64,000 nt of DNA from Rhexocercosporidium sp. MPI-PUGE-AT-0058 (lineage: Eukaryota; Ascomycota; Leotiomycetes; Helotiales). Positions 52,028 to 62,360 of this stretch are shown piece by piece. The stretch's first letter is position 1. Each line of letters opens with the position of its first letter. The DNA is taken from positions 2,480,001 through 2,544,000 of the forward strand of contig JAGTJL010000007.1 in NCBI GenBank assembly GCA_020746875.1, in the 5' to 3' direction. The translations under genes were made by a program, and so were the position numbers. The notes under the pieces are model-generated. The model was not told where the DNA came from. It did not search any database and saw nothing but the letters and a program-made list of their open reading frames with translations.

Positions 52028-53159
52028 GGGGACATACAAAAACGTCCCCGCCGAAAACAACAACAACATCCCCGTCCACCACTGCCCCCTCTCCCCCTCC
52101 ATATGATCACCCCCCAATATACTAACCAACACCCAAGTACCCAACGCACCCACCGGAGCCGCGAGGCTGAAAATAATCAAATGTCCCCTCGCAGCCCGTT
52201 TGCTCAGACCCTGCTTCAGCAATACGCTCGTCAACCCGAACGCCGCGGGCGCTTTATGTATCATGATCGCGATGAAGATTATGAAGCCCAGCTTGGTGTT
52301 CGAACTCGTTGCTGAGGCGCCCATGGCTATCCCATCTGCGGCGGCGTGGATTACGAGGCCGGTTGTGGTGGCTAGTGAGCGTGTCTGCTTGGGTGTGGGA
52401 GCGAGCGATTGGAGGAAAGATTCCGAGTCTGAGTCGGCGGTTGGTGAGTGAGGTGAGGAGTGGAGACCTTGAGAGAGGTTGTCGAGGGAGATGTGTCGTG
52501 TTGCGGGTGGTGGTTGGATGTGTTCCTGCGCATGGCGTGGGAGTTTGTCAATGAGGAACATGAGGATAAATCCTAATATCAGAGAGAACCCGATGTAGAA
52601 TGTCGGCGGATCGTGGTGCTCTTCTCCATGCGCCGGAGGAGAGGTCTCTTTATTTGGAGAAGGGGGTGGTGTCTCGGTCGATGGAGGTGTGCTTGTCTCT
52701 TCTGACGGCGGAGGAGGCAGTTCTTCTCTCGGAAGCTTCCCATATACCAGATCCTTTGGTATAGCGACTTCTCTGAAGCTTCCCCCTATCACTAAATCCC
52801 TCTCCATGAATCTGTGCACTCCACTCCCAACCCATCGCATCTCCCCCGTCCTCGCGCTCAATGACCTCGTATGTAACCCTGACGCCTCGCCCGCCGTGTA
52901 CACAGCTTCGATTCCTTCGGGTATAATTACAACCAGACTCGTGCCGACCAGAACACCCATCCCAATAGTCGAGATCAAGCGCAGCTGTGAGGAGGATAGC
53001 GTCATGGAGAGAGGCAGTGCGCCGGCGAGGAATGAGCTGTGGGCATATTAGCTTGTGTGACAACATTTATAGAGAGGGCACAAGGGAGAATGAGAAAAGG
53101 TCGTACGCCAAAGCCATCACGACGCTCAAGCCGAGCAGCATGAAAAGTCCGTCCAACAT
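51687..53159 (-). CDS. ZIP-family zinc transporter (ZIP9/Atx2-like)
   Basis: Three exons (minus): 53159-53107, 53036-52038, 51864-51687. Introns are 70 and 173 nt, phase 2 at both junctions, giving 409 aa. The first short exon (MLDGLFMLLGLSVVMALA) starts TM1, and splicing continues it as SFLAGALPLSMTLSSSQLRL. A His-bearing loop (PPAHGEEHHDPP) precedes TM3. The ZIP signature is clear: HAAADGIAMGAS in TM4 and HKAPAAFGL in TM5. After the second intron GTFLYVAMHAMQE and the tail AVGGMLIPLLTQLGHHH match the ZIP9 subfamily, which moves Zn (possibly Mn) out of Golgi or vesicles into the cytosol. Without splicing, the frame reads into an intronic TTTC repeat and would give a false Leu-Ser-Phe-Phe tail. 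Confidence 0.92.
51943..52026. repeat. (GAAA)n microsatellite inside the second ZIP intron
   Basis: About 21 tandem GAAA units, TTTC on the coding strand, occupy roughly half of the 173-nt intron. They begin shortly after its GTATGT donor. Because unit length is four, gain or loss of units changes the frame of any unspliced product. Confidence 0.92.
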
Positions 53160-54396
53160 CGTGAGATTATCTGGGATTGTATGGCACTTTGCCCCTTGAT
53201 TCGCAGAAGCTCTGCTGGCTTGATGGATTCGTCAATTGCTTTGCGCTGGGCCGTTACCACGACATTGTTCCTTCTGTGCTGCGAAACGTCCCAATTGTCT
53301 GCCTGTATCTTCCGATTAGATAGCCGTTCCAAAAGAGTGTTATGAAGCTGGTTGGTGGTGGAAATTGTTGGTAGTAGATGACAGAATAGGATCCGATGTT
53401 CGAGGGGGGATTGGTGGCTGGTCCCTGGTCCCCTTGCTTGGAACTGCTGCACAAGGCTGAGATCTAGCTTCAACGTCCAGATAACATCCCTGTCTCCCGC
53501 CCAGGAACAGAAACAGAAACGCATCAAATACCAAGCTAGGGCTGTGGAGTTTGGATGAAATCTACCTTCAGAAGGCTCTTTAATTGCAATACTCTGTGCG
53601 ACATGTCTCGCCTCCAATTCAACAGTATCCTTTCTCGGACTTTTATGGCATTCTCCAGCCATCAAAAGGAAGAGATTCATGGTAAGCGAACAAAACAAGA
53701 GCAAAAAAGGGGGAAGCCAGGCTGTCCAGACAACACTCAAGTCGACATAAGAAATCTTATATAAGACCATCATTTCCATAGAAAGGAGGTTTCACAGAGG
53801 TAGCACCTTTCAGAATCTCTCAAATGACTTTCCTATGCAGATTCGACTGCCTTATCAAAGAGGGCAATGGCCTCGATTACTGTACTAGACAACAGGGGAA
53901 TCCCAGCGAGAAGGCCTCGATTAAAGTCCGTCTAAAGCTCAATTCAACCAGAAAGATCAAACTTCTAAATGCCAATCAACTGATAGTAATTTTTTTCAAG
54001 GTTGGATTGCATGTTGGAGTGCGAGAGTATGCCTGACGATGCTGATGCAGCCCGGTTGATGTTCCCAACGTTCGTTGGGATTAGTAGAGAGTAAGACTTC
54101 CGCAAGGCAGCACGAAAGATCGACAACTCAGTTCTTGCGCAGAAAAGTGCTCTACTTCCCAAAGATAATACATTTTCTTTAGAATATCGTCTTCCTCACC
54201 TCTTGTCATCTCCCTTGGTTGTTCTGCAAAATGTTGAATCGGAATAGTCACGTGCCACCACGCTAATCCGCCCAGCTCCCAACCAGCCAACATTTTGCGC
54301 GAAAGGCTCCGAAGTCAAGAAAGATATCCACCGAGAGCTTCATTTCTTCCATCCGCCCACCACCACCCTTCTTTTCATCCCTCATCAATCACAACA
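53160..54396. other. Divergent promoter region of the ZIP and PDA1 genes
   Basis: This is a 1.2-kb gap between opposite start codons. A 217-codon minus-strand frame (53126-53779) overlaps the ZIP start and lacks any motif, so it is not accepted. No other gene is seen. The stretch just before PDA1 is C/T-rich, as is common in fungal leaders. Confidence 0.45.
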
Positions 54397-55842
54397 ATGT
54401 TCTCCCGGGCATTGAGGACCAGCCGTGCTGCTCCCCTGCGGAGTTCAGCTTTAAACAGATCTGCTCTCGTCAAGAGGACTGTCACCACCGACGCTGCCAG
54501 CGCCCATGCCGATAAGGATGCTGTTCCAGAGGTACGATTCCCAGGATGAGCCGGACGATATTGAGACAATTGCCCTGCCGGATGGACAGGACGGGACAAG
54601 CAACCATGGAGATGCCAGACTGCTAACAATTCTTCGTCTATAGGAAGATGACAAGCCTTTTACCGTCCACCTTTCCGATGAGAGCTTCGAAACCTACGAA
54701 CTCGACCCTCCTCCCTATACCCTCGAGACCACAAAGCGAGAGCTGAAGCAGATGTACTACGATATGGTATCAACCCGGTGAGTTATATTGCGATTGGAGC
54801 AGTGGATCAAGACTGATCTCAACAGTCGTATGGAAATGGCCGCCGATAGATTGTACAAGGAGAAGAAGATTCGCGGTTTCTGCCATCTTTCCACTGGACA
54901 AGAAGCTGTCGCTGTCGGTATCGAACACTCTCTAACCAAGGAGGACGACATCATCACTGCATACAGATGTCACGGTTACGCCCTGATGCGTGGTGCTTCC
55001 GTCAAGAGCATCATTGGAGAGCTACTCGGTCGCCGTGAAGGTATCGCCTACGGAAAGGGTGGTTCCATGCATATGTTCGCCAAGGGCTTCTATGGTGGAA
55101 ACGGTATTGTTGGAGCTCAGGTTCCTGTTGGAGCTGGTTTGGCTTTTGCCCACAAGTACAACGGAAACAAGAATACCAGTGTTGTCTTGTACGGTGATGG
55201 AGCCAGTAACCAGGGTCAGGTCTTTGAGGCTTTCAACATGGCTAAGCTGTGGAACCTGCCAGTTCTATTTGGTTGCGAGAGTATGTCCTCTGCATTTTCC
55301 TCTTGCCTTTGGGTCGGGACTACGCTGACAAGTTAGACAACAAATACGGTATGGGTACCGCAGCCAACCGCTCTTCTGCCCTCACAGACTACTACAAGCG
55401 TGGTCAATACATCCCCGGTCTCAAGGTCAACGGAATGGATGTTCTCGCCGTAAGGGCAGCCGTCAAGCACGCCCGCGAGTACACCACATCCGGCAACGGT
55501 CCTCTTGTCCTCGAATACGTCACCTACAGATACGGAGGTCACTCCATGTCCGACCCAGGAACCACCTACCGAACCCGTGAGGAGATCCAGCGCATGCGCT
55601 CCACCCAAGATCCCATCGCCGGCCTCAAGCAGAAACTCATCGAGTGGAATGTCACAACCGAGGACGAGCTCAAGTCCATCGACAAGGAGGCCCGCTCCGC
55701 AGTCGACAGCGAGGTTGCCGAGGCAGAGAAGATGCCAATCCCAGAGCCAACCCCAAAGAACTTGTTCGAGGATATCTATGTACGAGGTAGCGAGCCGCAG
55801 CACATGAGAGGACGGACTCTCGAGGAGAACTACTACTATTAG
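54397..55842 (+). CDS. PDA1: Pyruvate dehydrogenase E1 component, alpha subunit, mitochondrial
   Basis: Four exons: 54397-54531, 54644-54777, 54826-55280, 55337-55842. Introns are 112, 48 and 56 nt, GT-AG, in phase, giving 409 aa. The first ~30 residues are Arg/Ser/Ala-rich ([20 protein letters not shown]), a mitochondrial presequence. After splicing the order is [32 protein letters not shown], the thiamine-diphosphate motif GDGASNQG (about 213-220) with downstream ENNKYGMGT, then the regulatory phosphorylation loop [14 protein letters not shown] (about 307-320). The junctions CE-NNKYG and TR-RME restore conserved sequence. It decarboxylates pyruvate with E1-beta in the pyruvate dehydrogenase complex and is switched off by phosphorylation of the loop serine. 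Codon usage is strongly biased, as expected for an abundant enzyme. Confidence 0.97.
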
Positions 55843-58800
55843 AGGGGTGGTAATACAGGGTGGAATGGAATTGACTGGATGGTTGTACTATAGGGCTGGA
55901 TAGTGGGTGGATGTGAATGAATGCAAGGTTCTAGATTGCAATTGAGCATATACCCAAATTCTCTTGCCTTTTCTTCCGAAATTTTTCACCAGAATAGTAT
56001 AAGTGCGGAATGTAAACTGGCTTGGAGGTACCGACTTACACAAAGCATTCTTCAAGATGATATCATCGGCCCACTAGCACCTCCCACAACTCATCAATCT
56101 CCCCTCACAGCCCTATAAAGCCGTGTCAAACATCGAGATTCTCTAGCCATCAAGCAACAGAAGACTGAATTCGAGCACTCATACCGCTACCACGCCGCCT
56201 CCCGGGCTTCAACTCCCAACGTGTACTCTATTTCCTCCTATCTGTTTATTTGTTTGTTTTACCTACTAGCTTTTCCGGTCCCAAGAGCATGGTTTCTTGA
56301 ACATGAAGTCTTGGATGATCGGATTTGCTAATGCTGCTGCTCCTATTGTTATCCTTCGCACTATCGTCACCAACTTACTTGTTTTGCTACAGCTTTTTCT
56401 CAGCATATCAGTATGTCTCTATTCCACAGTGGTAATCCCTTAATTTGGAAGACCTTCCCTTTCACAGAAACCATGCTTGATTCACAGATATCAGGCAAAG
56501 CACTTAAAAGTCATCGAGTCACCCTTCGATCTTGACTTCTGCGCCAGTCTTTAGACTTTTGGGTGAAGCTAAAGCTTCTCAGGAATTCAGTCTTTTATAC
56601 CTCCCTTCAATATCCAGTTGCAACCCTTCTTAAATATTCCTCTTTACCTCTTTCTTTTAAGGTGACTTGGCAAGTGGATTCGCCTCCACCTCCGCTAGAG
56701 TTGGTGTATAATCACTCAACACTTTCGAATCAATTTCTATTCGTTAAACATGAAAGACACATTGATTCGCAACCGAGTCTAACATTCTCTCTTTTCTCTT
56801 GCTTTTTCTTCCTCTGCCGCTAAAGTAGAAGGAGATATGTTTATATAATCTAGCATCCTGCACATCTACATAGCTCTCTTCAGCTGCACCCAGTAGATCG
56901 CACAATTGAGCGCGCGCATGTGCTGACCCTCTGGGTGTTCTCGCATACCATGACTTTTCCGTCCTCGGTCTTGTTCTGGTAGAACAACTGTGTATTCGTT
57001 ATTTTCTTCCTGGCTCCATTAGGTTATAATGTGTCTAAATTTGGATATTAACTATCTTGTAAAAGGACGACTGCGGGTTATTGCCATGTTTTCAAGTGTT
57101 ATCATTTCTCTCAAATTTTCCACTCTTGAAAATAGGTGGAAATAACTCCCTGCTGTCTCACGAACATGCCTTTGACTTGCTTCCGTTCTCCTCGATAGCC
57201 ACACTTCTACTTTTCTCACAAATATCCCTTCATACCCTGGCCAAGATTAAATCCTCACAGAGAAGTCAGAATCAATCGTGCGGGGTTGCTAGATCCATCG
57301 CTGATTTTCATTCTTCGTACCTCAATTTTCCTTATTGGAGTTCAGCTTTACATCCTCCTAGTCTTTATTGCCTTTAAACCTCTCTTTCCACTGAGCTTAT
57401 TTCCTAACTTGCGCATGGCGTTGACTTCTCTTTGGGAATTGTAATTGTTTAAGGCATTTCATTTCTTGTTTACAGTCAGTACAAGCCCATTGCCCTTCTC
57501 ACATTCCTCATGCAAAGTCTAGAGTTGTTTAAATTATCTCTTCAATAGACTCCAACTGCTCTGCAACTAAGAAGTACCGTACCTGTAGACGAAGAAAGCT
57601 AGTTGGTGAGCAGTGGCAGACCTGTGGTATACGCACATCTAGTTATCATGCCACCTTACAACTTGTTTTGAACGGTCAGCGTGGACTTCCCTTTTGCCGT
57701 CATACAGTAGAGAGTATTTCCCACTTCTGCAAGTTATGCAGGTTCTCGGAGGTTTTTTCATTTACAATCCACTATCATTTGCAAAAACCACATTGCGGCA
57801 TTGATCATACCCCATCATTCATCGGCCCCCTCGTCCTGTCGTGCCAACCCCCTCAAGTTCTGACCCTTGGACTTTCCCTAGATTCCTCGCCTCCTCTTGC
57901 TCATGTTACTGCTTTGCCATCTTCGATACCCGAAATTCTTCTTTGGCTTCTGCTACATTGTTCTCTTGTAGAATGAAAGTGATGCGATGAAAAGATTGGA
58001 TATATATCAGTATGTGCTCCTCAACTAGAAATACCTTACTGGACGCTGCTCGTGTTCCCGCATTGTAATTAGCGACGTGAGATACCAGTGAGTGAATGCC
58101 TCTTGTCATTTTACACACAAGGCCTTGAGCTTTTTTGAAGTGCTTTCACATCCGGTTCTTTCTCAATGTTTCAGATAGAGTAAGTTTTTCTTCCGCAATT
58201 CTGACTCCACTCTTCCCATTTCTCACAGCCCAGAATCCCTATAAGAATCTCTGTAAGAATCTCTACAACAGATTCAAATCTTAACATTGCTCAACAAAAA
58301 AATCCTGAGACAAAGGCAAGGGTTTTGAATTGAGTCACTCTGGAGACTTCTGTGCTTGGTTTGCTCTCTGGCCCATATTATCTCACCTTCGTTGATTATT
58401 TCTCGGGAGCTATTGGGAAGTAGCATTACATATGTAGATTATGTTTGGGACTGTCTCGACAGGTATTCTGTTGCCAGAAACTTTCGTCATTGTCACTGGC
58501 AGCCACATTATCAACTAGTTGCTTGCGTTTACATATTACCCCTAGATGCTCGAATCTGTACATTTCGGAATGCGAAGGAAAGATTTGGTTGGGCTTTATC
58601 CGCAGATGTGTTAGAACCAACAATCGCTTGCTCCCATGTCAACATCCAGAATGTGGCTAGTTTTCAACATGTCAAGACGAACTGCCCAGGTATTTCCAAG
58701 GCTCTTTGTCATCTTGGTGTAAATCCCTGGTATTCAAACGTTTTCTATATCACTTCGTCTCCTACGCTGTTTTCACCCGCTGGGGAATTGACGCTCAAGG

Positions 58801-59650
58801 TCCTTTGCTCTTGGGATTCTGCTCAAGATTCGATCTCAAACAGCTCCTTCGAAATTCTCTCAGCTGAAGAGCCACCACGAAGGCTGGGGTACCTGACAAG
58901 ATTCACCCAAGGGTGACACACGTGCACGTACGTTCGAGGAAAAGCTCATTAGATCAACGGCAGCGCGGCTCCTCATGATCTTGTATACTACTTCAAGGGT
59001 CCACGCCCTCACAGAGCTTGATGTAAGGTAAGATATCAGATTTCCCTGGTTCCGACTTGATGGTCTGGGTAGGAGAGTTACTTCTACATCAAAATGCTCA
59101 TGCCAGTCATGGTATTGGAAGTGCGAGTTTATCTTAAACGAAGCCGAGAAAACGCCTGATTTCTCTTTTATTTAAGCGTGATCATCTCAAGGTTATTGTC
59201 GATTCCTTGGTGCTGTTGTCATCTGAAAGATCAACTGTCATCCTTCAGTGTCACCTCGGAGCTTAAAATTAATAAATCATCCCGTCCTTTCTTTTCCATC
59301 CTCACTGACACAACTATACCCAACGATATCCGACTTTTTCAATAGGCTCCTGTACCTGAACTTAATTGCCATCAAAGTTGTCATTAACAATACACTCATG
59401 TTAGGCTCAGTAGGGCGCCATGTCAGTCTTTGTTGGGTTGTAAAAAGGGAGGTGGAGGTTATATAGCTATGGGGAAGACTCTACGACATGCACGTGGTAC
59501 GAACGAGTACTCCTGAGTGGAAGAGATAACGTGTTCGCCTGGCTCGTAAGGATGAAGTGAATATGGTAGTGAGGCTATGATGATGTGAATTAAGCGAGCG
59601 CAAAACGCAGGAAAGGGGTTGACAGCGGGCCTCGTACAATCAAGTCACAG
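55843..59650. other. 3.8-kb gene-poor region downstream of PDA1
   Basis: AT-rich and T/C-rich on the + strand. The largest open frame (58356-58916, 186 codons) has no recognisable domain, no clear codon bias and several unusual Cys/His/Trp runs, so it is not called. No tRNA-like structure was noticed. Confidence 0.4.
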
Positions 59651-59689
59651 TGAAGAGCGACACGTGATATTTACCCTACCTTTAATACT

Positions 59690-60826
59690 TAAGCATAACT
59701 TCATCAATTAAGAACTTAAAAATAATCTAAAGAGTATATTTTACAAGCAATTAGTATTTCGTTACTCCTCCCTTATTCTTTAAGTATATATCTTATTTTT
59801 TAAGTACAAAATCGCATAACTTAAGAAGGAAATTTCTATTAATGCTCGGCTATACTTCTTTTAACACTTCTTTTATTTCTTTTGCCGATTTCACTTTATG
59901 CTTTCATTTAGAAATTATATCTTTAATATATTTTTAGAGATTCTCAATTAAATTAAGATCGGGAGATTATGCTAGCTATATTATACGATTAATCTTCTTC
60001 CTCTTTAAATAATTCTTAATAATCTTTGCCGTATATCACAGAGCATTATCTTCTTGTATAACTATTTCTTTTTTGTATTTCCGTCTTATCTTTTCGTAGA
60101 ATAGAATAAAGTACTTTTGAAGCACTTGTATCGTTTAGCCGTTATATTCTCCTTTTCTAGGAGTATATATAATAGCCTTATCTTATCCTTACAAAAACAA
60201 CTCTATATACTAATTATAGTCCGCTTACTTTTAAAAGTAAGTCGGAGGTTCTTCTTAGTATATTCTTCTTCTCTCTTAGCTCCTCTAATTACTTAAAATA
60301 TACACGTACTCTCTCTTATTTCAAAAGTAACTTTATTATTCTAACACACCTTCCGATTGTCTTGTGGGATAGCTTTTTCGGTTCTATAATGAGCTCGACG
60401 ACGTCATTTATAGTCCTTAGTAAAGAAAGGCTTTTTGTAAGGTCGATACTTAGCTTTGCCGTAGAATTTAAGGATTTTGGCAACTGTACGAGGGTAGAGC
60501 TTAACCTCTGATTTAGACGGCGTAGCGAAAGCTTTAAGAGTCATCCGGGTATCCTGATTTGCTATCCTCAGAAGGTTTCTTTCTCCTTACGGCTTAACTT
60601 TCCGTATAGCCCCCCTTCCTGGCTTATTTTCAAAGCTATCAGTAGGTACTAAGGTATGCCGGTTCAAGAAGGTGCTAATCGTAGAGCGGGGGTAGCTAGT
60701 TTTAATATAGATCTAGGATAACGTCTATCCTTGCGTACCGGAGACGCCCCCTGTAACGAGACAAATTGTAGGTACTTCGAGTTCAAGCGACATAAAATCT
60801 ATAAACGTTCTAATATTTCTATCCAT
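59690..60826 (-). mobile_element. RIP-degraded Tc1/mariner-type transposon remnant
   Basis: AT-rich block. Its minus strand starts near 60826 (ATGGATAG) and, despite many stops, still shows Tc1 transposase marks in order. There is an N-terminal helix-turn-helix-like region around 60.5-60.7 kb. Then comes IVIQEDNAL followed by YTAKIIKNYLKRKK (around 60000-60060; compare the DNA..HTA second-Asp motif). Finally SPDLNLIENL with a stop where Trp is expected (around 59932-59967). Loss of TGG to TAA and the excess of TpA fit repeat-induced point mutation. Terminal inverted repeats were not resolved, so the ends are approximate. It cannot encode a functional transposase. Confidence 0.75.
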
Positions 60827-61543
60827 TTTTATTCAGTTACATTGTATACCTCCCCCAAACACTCCTGACCTATCAATTCCGAAAATTATGATGACGTCGT
60901 CGCCGCCCCTTAAATTTACAGTAGGCCGTCTTTTAGACTGAAATAAGACCCCTTAATATACGACAACACCGTTAAGTTTTCATTACCTTTTAAACGCATA
61001 GATCGATTGAACATAGATATCCAGGTTCTATTATAATGCTAAAATGTTATTCCTACTCTTGTGGCGGCTAGGGCGTGGACTATCACTCGACGTCACCACA
61101 AAGGATGATACCTCCTCGGATTAAGCGATCAAGGACCCTAGTCAGTGACGGTGTGGTTATAGTAACCTCGGTAAGATTCTAATAAAGTTTGTGGCTGCGC
61201 GTGCCATGCCGGAAAATTCCCATTTCCCTACATCCTCCAATGAACTAAGAGCAAAAAGTAGCCCAACAAAATCGGCTGTCCCCTTCCTGGGGAAATGCTT
61301 CTGCGTGACAAAACTTCCGACTTTCCACTTCCGGCTTTCACTTCTTCTCTCTTTGCGCTATGCGGAGAACGGACCTCTTTAACTTTTAGCCAAAGCCTCC
61401 AAGGGAAATTCGCTCTCTTCATGACCTTTTATACAGGGTTCTCTTTTGAATAAATGAGGACATACACTCGCTCCTTGCTTTTTCATATGGAGTATCTGAT
61501 ATGGTCCTCAGTGCTGTATAGTAATTCGCCGTCTACTGTAGAT
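60827..61543. other. AT-rich flank of the transposon remnant
   Basis: No gene is seen. The sequence keeps the same base composition up to about 61.0 kb, so the transposon may extend that far. From 61.2 to 61.5 kb composition returns towards average. Short open frames at 61191-61382 and 61228-61422 show no motifs. Confidence 0.35.
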
Positions 61544-61546
61544 CTA

Positions 61547-61790
61547 TCCCATGGACCGGCAGAAACGACTTTTAGCGTCTTCTCACTGTCGCTTAAATTA
61601 ATATGCCTTCTTCAAAGCAGCACAACAAGCCTTTTAAATGCCTCTTTAGCTTCGCTATTAAAATACAAACATATTTCGAGGCAGTCGTAATTTTCTATGT
61701 AATTTTCTTTTGTTAAGTCAAAGTATTGAGGTCGATACTGCCCTTTTAAATTTTCACACTAAAAGTCGCAAGCGATGCCGGTCCATGGGA
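61547..61790. mobile_element. 244-bp MITE-like element with terminal inverted repeats and TA target duplication
   Basis: CTATCCCATGGACCGGCA at 61544-61561 is repeated exactly in inverted orientation at 61776-61793. The match resumes after a short gap with CGACTTTTAGCG (61565-61576) against CACTAAAAGTCG (61757-61768). Each arm begins just inside a TA dinucleotide (61545-61546 and 61791-61792), the target duplication of Tc1/mariner elements. The interior is AT-rich and non-coding. This is what a non-autonomous MITE looks like. Confidence 0.65.
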
Positions 61791-61793
61791 TAG

Positions 61794-62360
61794 GCATTGA
61801 TCCTGTTAAGTTAGTCTAGCGTACGCACTCGCATAAGCCTCTGCCCTAGCTCGTGATCGCCTGCGTCGTTACAGGGCTGTTAGAAGTCAAAGCTCGAGAT
61901 TTAAAGCCTAATTGCTATTTAGCTAGTTAATGTCCGTGTTTTCTATAGTAGAATATCTTCTAAGTGAATAAAGGTGGAAGCAAAAGGGACATATTATTGG
62001 TATTGTTCATCTAGAGAGGACAAGTGGCCACTTAAGTTACATGGAGTTTCTCTAGGCTTCTATAAGAGGCCTCTATCTATTTGCTAATTATGTGACATGA
62101 CCAAAACTAAAAAATTATCTCCAAACATCTCTCTTGATCGGAATGCCAATGGGAACAAAATTGAGTGCAATTGATGTGCGTTTATCAGATTGGGGGTGGC
62201 CAGCTATCTATTGACAGCCTTCCCGCCTTTGCCCGACACTTTTCACTGCTACTATATGCGCGCCTGCGTTTTGATGCAATTGCTACTGGCCTGGAAGGTT
62301 CCTAAAGGGGGAGGATATGCTTAAGTAACCTACAACGAACTCTCAACCCAATATTTGGCC
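61794..62360. other. Spacer between MITE-like element and HET gene 3' end
   Basis: About 570 bp, AT-rich, no supported gene; includes the 3' UTR of the HET-domain gene. Confidence 0.4.

Noticed and set aside
51883..52149. Leu-Ser-Phe-Phe repeat protein
   Set aside because: Produced by reading the TTTC microsatellite in the ZIP intron. GT-AG splicing removes it and restores the family sequence.
53126..53779. 217-codon minus-strand open frame upstream of the ZIP gene
   Set aside because: It overlaps the ZIP start in another frame, has no domain or codon bias, and lies in a divergent promoter.
58356..58916. 186-codon plus-strand open frame
   Set aside because: No recognisable motif, irregular composition, no promoter or splice context; judged chance.
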